DNA of 48,709 bases from positions 1 to 48,709 of the forward strand of contig PHBX01000024.1 in assembly GCA_002842045.1 (NCBI GenBank), given 5' to 3'. This DNA is from Chloroflexi bacterium HGW-Chloroflexi-3. Its GTDB lineage: Bacteria > Chloroflexota > Anaerolineae > Anaerolineales > Anaerolineaceae. This document shows positions 9,842 through 18,936 of this stretch, in pieces. Below the pieces are notes generated by a model. The model did not search any database and had not been told where the DNA came from. It saw nothing but the letters and a program-made list of their open reading frames with translations. Each line of letters begins with the position of its first letter. Position 1 is the stretch's first letter. Both the position numbers and the translations under genes were made by a program.

Positions 9842-10500
9842 TGGTTATTTTCGAACCCTCAATTTTATCAGCAGATTTCGCCCGCCTGGGAGAGCAAGCC
9901 CAGGAAGTGGAGGTGGCTGGGGCCAAAGCAATCCAGATCGATGTGATGGATGGTGTTTTTGTGCCCAACATTACTTTTGGGACAGGTGTTGTAAAAGCCT
10001 TAAGGTCATTGGTAAGAATGCAGCTTGATGTGCATCTAATGATAGTAGAACCTGAGCGTTATTTACAGCAATTCATTGATGCGGGTGCCGATCGATTGAT
10101 TATTCATCAGGAAGCCAGTACGCATTTGTTTAGAACCTTACAAATAATAAAGAATGCAGGTATTGAAGCAGGGATTACAATGAATCCTGGCACATCCCTC
10201 AGTACGATTGAAGAAGTTCTTGAAATAGTGGATCTGGTACAGATCATGACTGTTAATCCTGGATTTGGCGGCCAGGCATTCTTGTATAACCAGCTGAAGA
10301 AAATAAGAAGGTTGAAACAAAAACTGGACCAACTTGGATTACAAATCCCGATTGCTGTTGATGGAGGCATAGACGTACACACAGCGCCGCTGGTTGTGGA
10401 CGCTGGTGCAACTGTATTGATAGCCGGGTCAAGTATTTTCAATCAACAAAAATTGATAGCAGAAAATTTAAAAGCTTTACAGGACAGTGTTAATCATTAA
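9841..10500 (+). CDS. rpe: Ribulose-phosphate 3-epimerase
   Basis: Converts ribulose 5-phosphate to xylulose 5-phosphate. The 219-residue TIM barrel shows EPSILSADFARL at the N-terminus, the metal-binding IDVMDGVFVPNITFG, DVHLMI, MTVNPGFGGQAF and the C-terminal phosphate-binding AVDGGID and GSSIF segments. All expected metal and catalytic positions appear present. It overlaps rpiA by one base and is followed 22 bp later by gnd. Together, rpiA, rpe and gnd supply the pentose 5-phosphates that the transaldolase and transketolase upstream would use. Confidence 0.94.
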   Translation: MVIFEPSILSADFARLGEQAQEVEVAGAKAIQIDVMDGVFVPNITFGTGVVKALRSLVRMQLDVHLMIVEPERYLQQFIDAGADRLIIHQEASTHLFRTLQIIKNAGIEAGITMNPGTSLSTIEEVLEIVDLVQIMTVNPGFGGQAFLYNQLKKIRRLKQKLDQLGLQIPIAVDGGIDVHTAPLVVDAGATVLIAGSSIFNQQKLIAENLKALQDSVNH

Positions 10501-10522
10501 TAAAATAAAAAAGGAGATTGTT

Positions 10523-11431
10523 ATGAATATAGGAATGATTGGTTTAGGTAAAATGGGCGCAAATATGGTGGCACGCTTATTAAAAGGTGGGCACATTGTT
10601 GTCGCTTATGATATCAATGAAGCTTCAATCAAAGCAGTGGAAGAAGTAGGCGCAACAGGTGCTCGAACAATCAAAGAGATGGTTGAGAAATTACCACAAC
10701 CTCGATTGGTTTGGGTGATGGTTCCATCCGGAAAAATTACCGATGATACTATCACAGCAGTTGCCGGACAGCTCTCAAAAGGTGATACCATCATTGATGG
10801 TGGTAACTCCAACTACAAAGATTCGATGCGACATTCTGTGGAATTGGCTGAAAAAGGGCTAAACTTTATTGATGTGGGCACCAGTGGGGGTATCTGGGGA
10901 CTGGCGGAAGGATACAGTTTGATGATTGGTGGAGATAAGGAGGTTGTGGAAGGCTTCGGTCCCATTTTTGAAACATTAGCACCAGCAGCAGATAGGGGAT
11001 GGGGGTATGTCGGTCCCGCAGGTTCCGGTCACTTTGTAAAAATGATCCACAATGGAATTGAGTACGGTATGATGCAATCCTATGCGGAAGGGTTTGAAAT
11101 CTTAAAAGCGAAAAAAGAGTTTGGATTAAATCTAGCAGAGATCGCCGAAATTTGGAGATATGGCAGTGTAGTCCGGTCCTGGTTATTAGATTTGACCGCC
11201 GAGGCATTAATTGAAGACGAAGACCTGTCTACCTTAAAAGCCTGGGTACCGGATTCCGGAGAGGGACGCTGGACCGTATTTGAGGCAATTGATCTGGACG
11301 TTGCTGCCCCGGTAATTACACTATCACTACAACGCAGGATTCGCTCCCGCATGGAAGAGCCATATTCTGATAAATTATTAGCAGCCATGCGTAATAAATT
11401 TGGTGGCCATGCCGTCAAAAAAACAAAATAA
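10523..11431 (+). CDS. gnd: 6-phosphogluconate dehydrogenase (decarboxylating)
   Basis: Oxidatively decarboxylates 6-phosphogluconate to ribulose 5-phosphate. At 302 residues it is the short (GntZ/YqeC) type rather than the 470-residue Gnd. Motifs: dinucleotide loop GLGKMGANMV, GGNSNYKDS, VGTSGGIWGLAEGYSLMIGG, and the catalytic lysine region GSGHFVKMIHNGIEYGMM. The start at 10523 is set by AAAAGGAGA just upstream; an earlier in-frame start at 10487 has no such site. The partner glucose-6-phosphate dehydrogenase is not in this window. The short family is often NAD-preferring, but that is not proven here. Confidence 0.92.
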   Translation: MNIGMIGLGKMGANMVARLLKGGHIVVAYDINEASIKAVEEVGATGARTIKEMVEKLPQPRLVWVMVPSGKITDDTITAVAGQLSKGDTIIDGGNSNYKDSMRHSVELAEKGLNFIDVGTSGGIWGLAEGYSLMIGGDKEVVEGFGPIFETLAPAADRGWGYVGPAGSGHFVKMIHNGIEYGMMQSYAEGFEILKAKKEFGLNLAEIAEIWRYGSVVRSWLLDLTAEALIEDEDLSTLKAWVPDSGEGRWTVFEAIDLDVAAPVITLSLQRRIRSRMEEPYSDKLLAAMRNKFGGHAVKKTK

Positions 11432-11465
11432 TTGTAGACCAAAAGGTCGAACTTTATTTCTTACA

Positions 11466-12146
11466 ATGAATAGAGTTCTAGCTGGTTTGGCCTGGTTATT
11501 TGTTTTCATCATCTTTTGGTGGTATACGAGCACACGCGAAATTACAACCGTTGAGCTGACTAGAAGAGTGATTGGTTTCCTGTCAGGGAACCCGATTGGT
11601 TTTTTATTCTATATCGGCTTATACATGATCCGTCCAATATTTATTTTTCCTGCTACATTAATCACCATGGCTGCCGGGTATTTATATGGGCCATTGTTTG
11701 GAATAATCCTGGCTATTATCGCGAGCAATCTTTCATCAATGATAGCGTTTTTTATAGGAAAATTTTTTGGAAGTCAAATGATTGAAAATTTTTTTAAGTA
11801 TGATCTCGTAAAACGATATTCAACTCGTTTACGTGAAAACAGTTTCGAAACCTCATTGATATTACGGTTTCTTTTTTTACCTTATGACCTGGTAAGCTAT
11901 TTTTCTGGTTTTCTCAAAATTAATTGGAGAGGTTTTCTTTTGGCAACGATTCTGGGTAGTATCCCTGGGACAATTTCATTTGGTTTGATTGGATCGGCAT
12001 TTGAAGGAGAATTCTCTTCTTCAGGAAACATCTTTGATTTCAACCTCTTCATCCTGTCGGTGTTGATGTTTTTTATTAGTATTGCGCTTTCCCGTTGGTT
12101 TAAGATACGTGAAATGAAACGCTTATTCGTAGAAAATGATATCTAA
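11466..12146 (+). CDS. TVP38/TMEM64 (VTT domain) membrane protein
   Basis: Integral membrane protein of 226 residues in the VTT/DedA-like (SNARE-associated) family, thought to act in lipid or ion transport across the membrane. It has an N-terminal helix, then the hallmark PATLITMAAGYLYGPLFG re-entrant segment followed by SNLSSMIAFFIGKFFG, two further hydrophobic segments including PGTISFGLIG, and a last helix before a basic tail. The frame is open from 11400, overlapping gnd, but ATG 11466 places the first helix correctly. There is no strong ribosome site. Role in this cluster unknown. Confidence 0.8.
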   Translation: MNRVLAGLAWLFVFIIFWWYTSTREITTVELTRRVIGFLSGNPIGFLFYIGLYMIRPIFIFPATLITMAAGYLYGPLFGIILAIIASNLSSMIAFFIGKFFGSQMIENFFKYDLVKRYSTRLRENSFETSLILRFLFLPYDLVSYFSGFLKINWRGFLLATILGSIPGTISFGLIGSAFEGEFSSSGNIFDFNLFILSVLMFFISIALSRWFKIREMKRLFVENDI

Positions 12147-12154
12147 GAAAATTT

Positions 12155-12739
12155 ATGAAAACACCCTCACACATCATAATTAACCTTGCAATAAAACGCA
12201 TAAAGGGATTAAGAAATGCCAGAATCCCATGGCAAGCGGTTTTTTGGGGCAGCATGATGCCTGATATTCCTTTAGGGGTGCTTTCCTTAGGCGCAACCTT
12301 CTATTATCGTGTCATCCTTGGGAATCAATCACCTGATTTGATGGAAACGATCTTGCACCCACTATATTTCAACAATCCGTTTTGGATCAGCGCTCATAAC
12401 TTGCTGCATGCCCCTTTCATCTTAGGGCTTTCTCTGGCAATCTTGTGGCGGTGGCGCACCCGAGCGGGAAAAGTGCAACACTGGTTGTTCTGGTTCTTTT
12501 CAAGCAGCACAATTCACACTGGTATCGATATTCTGACTCATTATGATGATGGACCACTGATATTTTGGCCGTTTAATGGGAGTTTTCGCTTCAACAGCCC
12601 GATCAGTTACTGGGATCCGGCTCATTTTGGCACCGAGTTTATGATCTTTGAACTTTTATTGGATGCTATATTGGTTGGCTTCTTACTACTTCCAAAGATT
12701 GCAAGCTATCTTTACCATCGGAAAGACTCCAATCGATAA
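12155..12739 (+). CDS. Hypothetical membrane protein (YdjM/DUF4184-like)
   Basis: A 194-residue protein starting 8 bp after the VTT gene. It opens with MKTPSHIIINLAI, contains GSMMPDIP, and has histidines and aspartates scattered between hydrophobic segments (HNLLHAPFILGL, HTGIDILTHYDDG). That pattern recalls the membrane-bound metal-dependent hydrolase-like proteins (YdjM, DUF4184), but I do not recognise the gene itself. It has about four hydrophobic stretches. Possible substrates are unknown. No clear ribosome site is visible, so translation may depend on the upstream gene. Confidence 0.65.
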   Translation: MKTPSHIIINLAIKRIKGLRNARIPWQAVFWGSMMPDIPLGVLSLGATFYYRVILGNQSPDLMETILHPLYFNNPFWISAHNLLHAPFILGLSLAILWRWRTRAGKVQHWLFWFFSSSTIHTGIDILTHYDDGPLIFWPFNGSFRFNSPISYWDPAHFGTEFMIFELLLDAILVGFLLLPKIASYLYHRKDSNR

Positions 12740-12846
12740 GCTTAATGGCACAACCGCCATTTATGGGGGTAAGAATGATCATCCGGATGGCGTCAAATAA
12801 GTAATAAATTGAGATTGATCAGGATTATTTAAATATTAAGGTGGCT

Positions 12847-14160
12847 ATGAATTCATCAGATGAAATACTTGCAGTAATTTTAGGAGGAGGTCGGGGAATA
12901 CGCCTTCACCCTCTTACTCAACAGCGTTCCAAACCTGCCATTCCTATCGCAGGTAAGTACCGTCAGATAGATATTTCGATCTCCAATTGTATAAATTCTG
13001 GTATTTATCATATTGGTGTGTTAACTTAGTTTAACTCAGTTTCATGGAACCACCATATCGCCAACTCTTATAAATTTGACGCCTTCCATCCAGGATGGGT
13101 ACAGGTTTGGGCAGCTGAACAAACGATTCACACCAACGACTGGTATCAGGGAACTGCTGATGCTGTACGGAAGCATCTTCATAATATCCGAGCTGCCCAA
13201 ACTCCATACGTTTTGATTCTGGCAAGTGACCATTTATACCAGATGGATTACAAAAAATTATTACAGTTCCATAAAAATAACAAAGCCGATATCACAGTAG
13301 TAAATCCTGTCTCGTTTACAGAGGCACCAGGTCTGGGAATTCTCAAATACAATCCGGATTTTCGTATTACTCAATTTGTTGAAAAACCCAAAGGGCTGGA
13401 AGAATTGAAGCAATTGGTGTGCCGAAGTGACCCTGCTCAACCATTGCTTGGGTCGATGGGTATATATTTATTTAACACTTCTGTGCTTCTCGATTTGCTT
13501 GAATCAAACCTGTGGGACGATTTTGGTACTCATATTATTCCCAGGGCTATAGGTACTCATCGGGTATTAGGGTATGATTTTGACGGTTATTGGGAAGATA
13601 TTGGAACCATTCGTTCGCTTTATAATGCTAACCTGGTGTTGACATCTTCGAACCCCCCTATTAATTTCTTTGACCCCTTATGGCATATTTACACTCAAGC
13701 ACGATTCTTGCCTGGTACAGTGATCGAGAATAGCACTTTAGATCATGTTGTGTTGGCAGAAGGTTCACACATTCAGGATTCATTTATTCGGAATTCAGTT
13801 ATTGGATTGAGGAGCCAGATCAATGAAGGTTGTTGGATTGAAGATACCGTCATGAAGGGAGCAGATTATTATGATCAATCAAGATCAACTGATCAGGAAA
13901 TTATTCCCATTGGAATTGGCGCCATGAGTAAAATAAAGGGAGCAATTATTGATATCAACGCTCGAATTGGGGAGAAAGTGATTATCCGACCATTTCCACT
14001 GGGTACTGATATTGATGCTGCTAACTGGGTAGTGAGAGATAGAATTGTTGTGGTTCCCAAGAATGCGATCATTCTGCATGGAACTATCATTGAGCCTGAA
14101 ACCCGTACCCACTCAGTAAAAATAAGGACTCTTGAACAGTCAGAAATAGAACATATTTGA
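12847..14160 (+). pseudogene. glgC: Glucose-1-phosphate adenylyltransferase with one in-frame amber stop
   Basis: Would make ADP-glucose for glycogen synthesis. Both parts are in the same frame and separated only by TAG at 13027-13029 (codon 61). The N-part has the nucleotide-binding [14 protein letters not shown] and [16 protein letters not shown]. After the stop come FNSVSWNHH, WYQGTADAV, the DHLYQMDY active-site motif, QFVEKPK, SMGIYLF, GYWEDIGT and the left-handed beta-helix C-terminus. The normal motif at the break is VLTQFNS, so CAG (Gln) has become TAG by one substitution. An AAGG site lies 5 bp before ATG 12847; a GTG at 12841 is an alternative. Translation could restart at an internal site or amber could be read through, but a plain nonsense mutation or a base error is simplest. 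Confidence 0.85.
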
Positions 14161-14301
14161 CGCAAATTGTTTGGAGCAAAAGATAAAAACTGAAGTTGAT
14201 AAGGTATATCTAGAATCAACCAGGTAATTTGTATTATTTATTTTTCCTTAATCGAATAATTTTACAAAATGCAAGAATTTCAAGCTAGCTCAAGCTGTGT
14301 A
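14161..14301. other. Intergenic space between convergent genes
   Basis: Short AT-rich space after glgC leading to the terminator hairpin. Apart from that hairpin and a small AAACC/GGTTT hairpin with trailing Ts near 14387-14402, I see no gene or repeat here. Confidence 0.5.
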
Positions 14302-14344
14302 ACAAAAAAAATCAGGGTGGCACCTGGTCGAAGTCCACTCTGAT
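14302..14344 (-). terminator. Rho-independent terminator
   Basis: Plus-strand ATCAGGGTGG (14311-14320) and CCACTCTGAT (14335-14344) pair as a 10-bp stem with one G-T wobble. Read on the minus strand the hairpin is followed by a run of eight T (14310-14303). It would end transcription of the secreted-protein gene at 14416-14958, about 70 bp after its stop codon. Confidence 0.7.
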
Positions 14345-14415
14345 TGAATTTGGATTCGGTAGATCGTAATTAAATTTTCAATACGATAAACCAGGGGTTT
14401 TTTGTTTTGTCAGGT

Positions 14416-14958
14416 TTACCAAATAGCTGCGCTGGCTAATGGAATTGGATTATAAATTACGATAGACCCTTTATCACTTGGATTCATCATAGATCCCATA
14501 TTCATTACGGTATAGGTGCCATCACCATTGTTAATAACCTTAGCCATATCCTCTTCTTCCCAACCAGCGGGTGAACCTAAGAAAGTAGAGATTCCCTCGC
14601 CCAACAGGACAATCATACCTTCAAAGTTAGGATACGTTTCCACATCTTTATAGAGTGCCCAACCAGCAGGGACCTGTGCCTTATCGGGAACAGACACTGG
14701 AACAGTCAAAAATACTTTGCTGTTTTCATTTGCGCCACCCTTGGTAGGTACCAAAACATAATAAGCGCCATGAGCACCCATGACCCACATCCCATTCCGA
14801 TTATGGGTACTTACTGAAGGACAGATGAAAAATTCTTGCTTGTCAGGTGCTTGAGCATAAACTGCTGCCGGAGCAACCAGACTGAGAACGCTGAGGGCCA
14901 AAACTGCGACCATAAAAAACCGATTTGCTTTTTTATTTGATAAAACTTTCTTTAACAT
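14416..14958 (-). CDS. Secreted hypothetical protein
   Basis: A 180-residue protein with a clear Sec signal peptide: basic N-terminus, hydrophobic stretch to about residue 30 and a likely cleavage at AVYAQA. The mature part is rich in glycine, tyrosine and proline, with a lone cysteine in FFICPS and short beta-strand-like repeats (GDGTYTVMNMGS). I do not recognise a family. AAGGAG lies 7 bp before the ATG on the minus strand, and a terminator follows. It is monocistronic, and would act outside the membrane. Confidence 0.72.
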   Translation of the reverse strand: MLKKVLSNKKANRFFMVAVLALSVLSLVAPAAVYAQAPDKQEFFICPSVSTHNRNGMWVMGAHGAYYVLVPTKGGANENSKVFLTVPVSVPDKAQVPAGWALYKDVETYPNFEGMIVLLGEGISTFLGSPAGWEEEDMAKVINNGDGTYTVMNMGSMMNPSDKGSIVIYNPIPLASAAIW

Positions 14959-15090
14959 TTTTTCTCCTTATCTACATCAAATTGATCTATCGAATCCTAT
15001 TCGAGCAGTAAGTCGTACGTTTTTTAAAAAAATGTAGCTTTGCTGTTCTAATTAATTAGATAGGGTGATCTGGCTGGATCTTACTTTTTG

Positions 15091-15411
15091 TCATGTCCTG
15101 ATTGTCTGTAATTTTTTTCGTAACATTTCGGCAGTTGGGAAACCCTTCATGCCCTCTTCTGTTAGGTAAACGCGGCAACCAAGAAAATAAGCTTTTCGTT
15201 CTTCAGGCCACAAATCTTGTCCATTGATATGGAATGAGGGTGATCCAAGAAATTTCTCTTTCATTGCATCAACCTCATCGGTGATCAAAACAAGATGAAT
15301 ATCTGCATCGCTTATGTCTTCACTTTTCAAAGCAGTTTTGAGATTCTCGAGACCATTTTTCCATGATGGACATCCTTCAAAATACAATAATTCTATTTTC
15401 AGTTCTGCCAT
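15091..15411 (-). CDS. Thioredoxin-fold protein, single-cysteine type
   Basis: A 106-residue small protein that begins IELLYFEGCPSW, the beta-strand plus Cys-Pro motif of DF-type thioredoxin-like proteins that often read as FDGCPNW. Instead of CxxC it has one cysteine at the motif. A second conserved-looking segment, GSPSFHINGQDLW, matches the cis-proline region (SPS) of that fold. A further cysteine occurs in FLGCRVY. It may bind a metal or a thiol partner; no catalytic function can be assigned. The ribosome site is weak. Confidence 0.65.
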   Translation of the reverse strand: MAELKIELLYFEGCPSWKNGLENLKTALKSEDISDADIHLVLITDEVDAMKEKFLGSPSFHINGQDLWPEERKAYFLGCRVYLTEEGMKGFPTAEMLRKKLQTIRT

Positions 15412-15492
15412 ATTGATTAATTGCCTTTCTTTATAAAACGACTTAATTGCTTAAGAATAAAAGCCATAAATTTTTGAATAAATCGTATCATC

Positions 15493-15708
15493 TCAATAAA
15501 TGGGGGAAAACGAAAAGAAACTTATATATTTATTTCCCCGGGTTGATTTGGTGACTGGCGAAATAAACAAATCACAACCCATCGATTTTTGCTCAGATGG
15601 GTGGTAGAAACCATTCATGACTGCAAAATTTTCACAATTTACAAATTCATCCAACACCGAATCCCGATGTTTTGAGTAATATTTCTTAGCATGAAAATTT
15701 CCTAACAT
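15493..15708 (-). CDS. Small ORF, uncertain
   Basis: A 71-residue frame with a good AAAAGGAA site 4-5 bp before the ATG, which is the only reason to list it. The protein is polar, with two cysteines, has no recognised motif, and codon use is not clearly coding-like. It could be a short uncharacterised protein or chance. I give it low weight. Confidence 0.3.
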   Translation of the reverse strand: MLGNFHAKKYYSKHRDSVLDEFVNCENFAVMNGFYHPSEQKSMGCDLFISPVTKSTRGNKYISFFSFSPIY

Positions 15709-15835
15709 TCATTTCCTTTTTCCATTGATCTGCATTTCGTACAAGAATGTTTCGTCTTTTTGGGGGTGACATTTCTTGGATTAATATCTGGCTAAACTGA
15801 TATCAAAAAAAGTTTCTAAATTACGATGCACATTT

Positions 15836-16090
15836 CTAGAAGATTCTTTTTAATAATACTTTTCGTTCCAATTCCATAATGTGACGTTGGTAATGGTTTT
15901 TGCATTCAGTACAATATCTAAACAAAGAGTTGGCTGTTGATTTCAGTTCATCGATTGTTGCTCCTTCAATAGCCCGATCAGCGAGATATTCCATCATTGC
16001 AGTGCATTCTTCACAGGTTAATTTCTCTCTCTGATTATCTCCAAGAACTATTAATAGAACTTGCCAGAAGGGACGCGGGGATTTTGGCAT
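15836..16090 (-). CDS. Small zinc-finger-like protein (anti-sigma-like)
   Basis: An 84-residue protein with the pattern LTCEECTAMMEYLADRA followed by FRYCTECKNHYQRH. The four cysteines and nearby histidines resemble a small zinc-binding HC2-like module seen in anti-sigma-like and regulatory proteins of Chloroflexota. The ribosome site AGAGGA lies 8 bp before the ATG. No partner sigma factor is adjacent, so a regulatory role is only a guess. Confidence 0.6.
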   Translation of the reverse strand: MPKSPRPFWQVLLIVLGDNQREKLTCEECTAMMEYLADRAIEGATIDELKSTANSLFRYCTECKNHYQRHIMELERKVLLKRIF

Positions 16091-16148
16091 TGATCCATTC
16101 CTCTCTGTATCAACCTATTATTGTAAATTTATAATGATTAGACTGTAA

Positions 16149-18140
16149 TCAATCTGCTATTCTTACCGATTTTCGGATTTTCTGTTCTTCCATTGTTATC
16201 TCATCCATTACCCGATTGACTTCGGCAATACTCCACGCCTGGGCTATACAACCTCTTGGCGTGAATGGCGCATCCCCATCAAAAATCTCACCAATGCTAC
16301 CTAATCCATAATCTGATAACTGGTTGATTAACGGCAGCAGAAATGATTTTACGAGTGTTGGATTCTGATATACGCGTAGGTGAGCGCTGATAAAAGGTCC
16401 AATTAGCCATCCCCAGACAGTACCTTGATGGTATGCACCATCACGATGGTACATATCGCCACCATAACGACCGATGTAGCTTTGCATGGTTGGTGCCAGG
16501 CTGCGTAAACCATGAGATGTCAACAAGTAACGGACGGCATTGTCTACAATGGCTTTTTGTTGCTCTTTACTCAATGGGCTATATGATAAGGAAGCAGCTA
16601 TTAATTGGTTTGGTCTGATTGTCTTATCAACACCATTTGGTGTATCAATACCATCAAACAGGTAGCCACCCTCATCATTCCAGAATTTTCCAAAGTTTGT
16701 TTTTACCCGTTTTGCCAGAGTCTTATATATTTTATTGTCTTTTTCAAGCCATTTAGCAAAATTAGCCATCAACATTAAGGCGTTATACCACAGGGCATTA
16801 ATTTCCACAGGTTTTCCCATACGCGGTGTTACAACCCAATCTCCAACTTTAGCATCCATCCAGGTAAGTTGAACACCACCTTCCCCGGCAAATAACAAGC
16901 CATCCTGTGGATCAGTATGGATCTGATATCGAGTGCCCTTCAGGTGGCAGGCGATGATGTCTTCCAGCTTTGGATAAAGCGTTTGGATCAATGAAAGATC
17001 TTTCGTTTTTGAATAATAGGCTTGAATGGCTTCAAAGTACCAGAGTGTAGCATCTACAGTGTTGTATTCAGGTTTATCTCCCACGTCTGGAAAACGATTT
17101 GGTAGCATACCCTGGTCAATGTACTCCGAAAAAGTGGAGAGAATACTGCGAGCAATTTCGGGTCGCCCTGTAGAAAGGGTCAGCCCAGGCAGGCTGATCA
17201 TCGTATCTCGTCCCCAATCTCCGAACCAGTGATACCCAGCAATGATGGATTTTCCATCCGGGTTGGCAGAAGTTGACCGATCAACAATGAATTGGTCAGC
17301 AGCCAGGCTCAACTGTCCTGGAATTGTCGGGGCTAAATCAATCAGTTTTTGTTCATAAATTTTCCGTTCTTTATGAGCTGATCTGCCATCAAGATTTGGA
17401 TTGTCTTCACTACTTAAAATGAATGTGACTGATTGGCCAGGCTCGATAGTGACATCAAATTCTCCTGCGAAAAGATGGTCATCAGTGCTACCCAGGCCGC
17501 GATATTTTTCCAGAAGGAGTTCGAAATTTCTGTACCATTCGTTTTTAATTTGAACAGAAGCATCTGTGCATAATATTCTGTATGGAACAGCTCCAATAAA
17601 GGGGTTGACCTGAATGCCATTTTCGACATTGAGAACCTGAACATTCCACCCTTCACTATCAGTTGAGGTATGATGGTCATGATAGTTTACCAACGTTTTT
17701 ACTGAGAGTTTCAATGGACTTGACGCCCGGTTCAGATGGTATTGCACATAAGTGGTGTTGGATCCATATTGCATCCAGATTCGTTTTTCAAGCAATGCAT
17801 CAGAAATGGAAAATGTCCAGACAGGAATGCTACCTTCCAGATGGAAGAATTCAATATTTTGGTAACCGTGTGGTTCAATAATCTCTCCAAGCCAACGATT
17901 CGTGAACAATGGGATGTTTTGGTTGGCATAGCTTATTGTTTCATCCAGTTTTGAAACCAGTAATGTTCTTCCCAAGGGTGGTTGTAAGGCTGCTATCAAT
18001 AATCCATGATATCGGCGGGTAAGCAAATTTGCAATTGTGCCTGATGCGTAACCCCCAATGCCATTTGTTACAATCCACTCTTTTGATTGGGCAAACTCAA
18101 GGTTGTTTATAATGCTTCTGGAAAATGTAATTACATCCAT
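16149..18140 (-). CDS. Amylo-alpha-1,6-glucosidase (glycogen debranching enzyme)
   Basis: Cleaves alpha-1,6 branch points of glycogen after phosphorylase or transferase action; GH133-type. The 663-residue protein has an N-terminal beta-domain with EWIVTNGIGGYASGT, TRRYHGLLIA and SKLDETI, then a catalytic (alpha/alpha)6 barrel with GYHWFGDWGRDTMISLPGL, PNRFPD and YNTVDATLWYFEA, and an ending that includes AWSIAEVNRVMDE. Length is normal. AGGAG lies upstream of the ATG on the minus strand. It lies near glgC, so storage-glucan turnover is the likely role. Confidence 0.9.
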   Translation of the reverse strand: MDVITFSRSIINNLEFAQSKEWIVTNGIGGYASGTIANLLTRRYHGLLIAALQPPLGRTLLVSKLDETISYANQNIPLFTNRWLGEIIEPHGYQNIEFFHLEGSIPVWTFSISDALLEKRIWMQYGSNTTYVQYHLNRASSPLKLSVKTLVNYHDHHTSTDSEGWNVQVLNVENGIQVNPFIGAVPYRILCTDASVQIKNEWYRNFELLLEKYRGLGSTDDHLFAGEFDVTIEPGQSVTFILSSEDNPNLDGRSAHKERKIYEQKLIDLAPTIPGQLSLAADQFIVDRSTSANPDGKSIIAGYHWFGDWGRDTMISLPGLTLSTGRPEIARSILSTFSEYIDQGMLPNRFPDVGDKPEYNTVDATLWYFEAIQAYYSKTKDLSLIQTLYPKLEDIIACHLKGTRYQIHTDPQDGLLFAGEGGVQLTWMDAKVGDWVVTPRMGKPVEINALWYNALMLMANFAKWLEKDNKIYKTLAKRVKTNFGKFWNDEGGYLFDGIDTPNGVDKTIRPNQLIAASLSYSPLSKEQQKAIVDNAVRYLLTSHGLRSLAPTMQSYIGRYGGDMYHRDGAYHQGTVWGWLIGPFISAHLRVYQNPTLVKSFLLPLINQLSDYGLGSIGEIFDGDAPFTPRGCIAQAWSIAEVNRVMDEITMEEQKIRKSVRIAD

Positions 18141-18163
18141 AATTTTCTCCTAACTTATTATCA

Positions 18164-18904
18164 TCACCAAAGGCGTAAAATTTCATTCTGGGCAAATATC
18201 GGTTTCACGATAAGATCCAGTTTTTCCCTGGCGTATAATTCTGGAGGTACACTTATGTCGGCTATATATAACTCTCCAACCATAACTCTTACATCAGGAA
18301 TTTGAAGGCCTTGTTTTGGGAGAGCAAGTGTCAAGGTGGCTGTTGCTTTTATAGCTGGGTCAAATAATGTTCCTGAGGTCGCATCAATTCCTGATGGAAC
18401 ATCCAATGCTAAGACGGATGTTGTTTGTTGGTTTGCCCAATTTATCAGCTCAGCGATTGAGCCATGTGGTGATCCTTTGAGACTATAACCAATTAGACCA
18501 TCAAGGATTAATGCTGGTTTTTGAACATGGTTAACTTGATGAAAGGGGTAAATGGGTATATTCATTCTTTGAGCGATATCCAGTTGGTGCCCGGGAATGG
18601 GGGTGAAATTCTGGGGAGGTTTTGAAATTATGATAATAACGTTCGCACCCCAATTGTGTAATCGTCTGGCAGCCACCAGAGCACCACCACCATTTCCCCC
18701 GCTGCCAGCCAATACAACTATCTGTTTTCCTACTGGATTGTTATCAAGAAATCGAATCCGTGCTAAGTGAGCCAGATTTCTGCCCGCATTTTCCATCATC
18801 TGAATCAATTCGATCTTATAGTCCTCCATCATGGCTCGGTCGACTTCAATCATTTGCTGTGTGGTTAGAAATGGTACTTCTTTATGAGGGAAAGGAATTT
18901 CCAT
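18164..18904 (-). CDS. nnrE: NAD(P)H-hydrate epimerase (single domain)
   Basis: Repairs damaged nicotinamide cofactors by epimerising R-NAD(P)HX to S-NAD(P)HX. The 246-residue protein matches the YjeF N-terminal domain: TTQQMIEVDRAMM, MENAGRNLA, the Rossmann loop VLAGSGGNGGGALVAARRL, DGLIGYSL and LDVPSGIDATSG. The usual C-terminal ADP-dependent dehydratase (NnrD) is absent, so the dehydratase must be encoded elsewhere or not at all. AAGGAG lies before the ATG. It is next to the GH133 gene with a 23-bp gap, in the same direction. Confidence 0.88.
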   Translation of the reverse strand: MEIPFPHKEVPFLTTQQMIEVDRAMMEDYKIELIQMMENAGRNLAHLARIRFLDNNPVGKQIVVLAGSGGNGGGALVAARRLHNWGANVIIIISKPPQNFTPIPGHQLDIAQRMNIPIYPFHQVNHVQKPALILDGLIGYSLKGSPHGSIAELINWANQQTTSVLALDVPSGIDATSGTLFDPAIKATATLTLALPKQGLQIPDVRVMVGELYIADISVPPELYAREKLDLIVKPIFAQNEILRLW

Positions 18905-18936
18905 AATTCTCCTTAAGTATGAACACTACCCTATTG

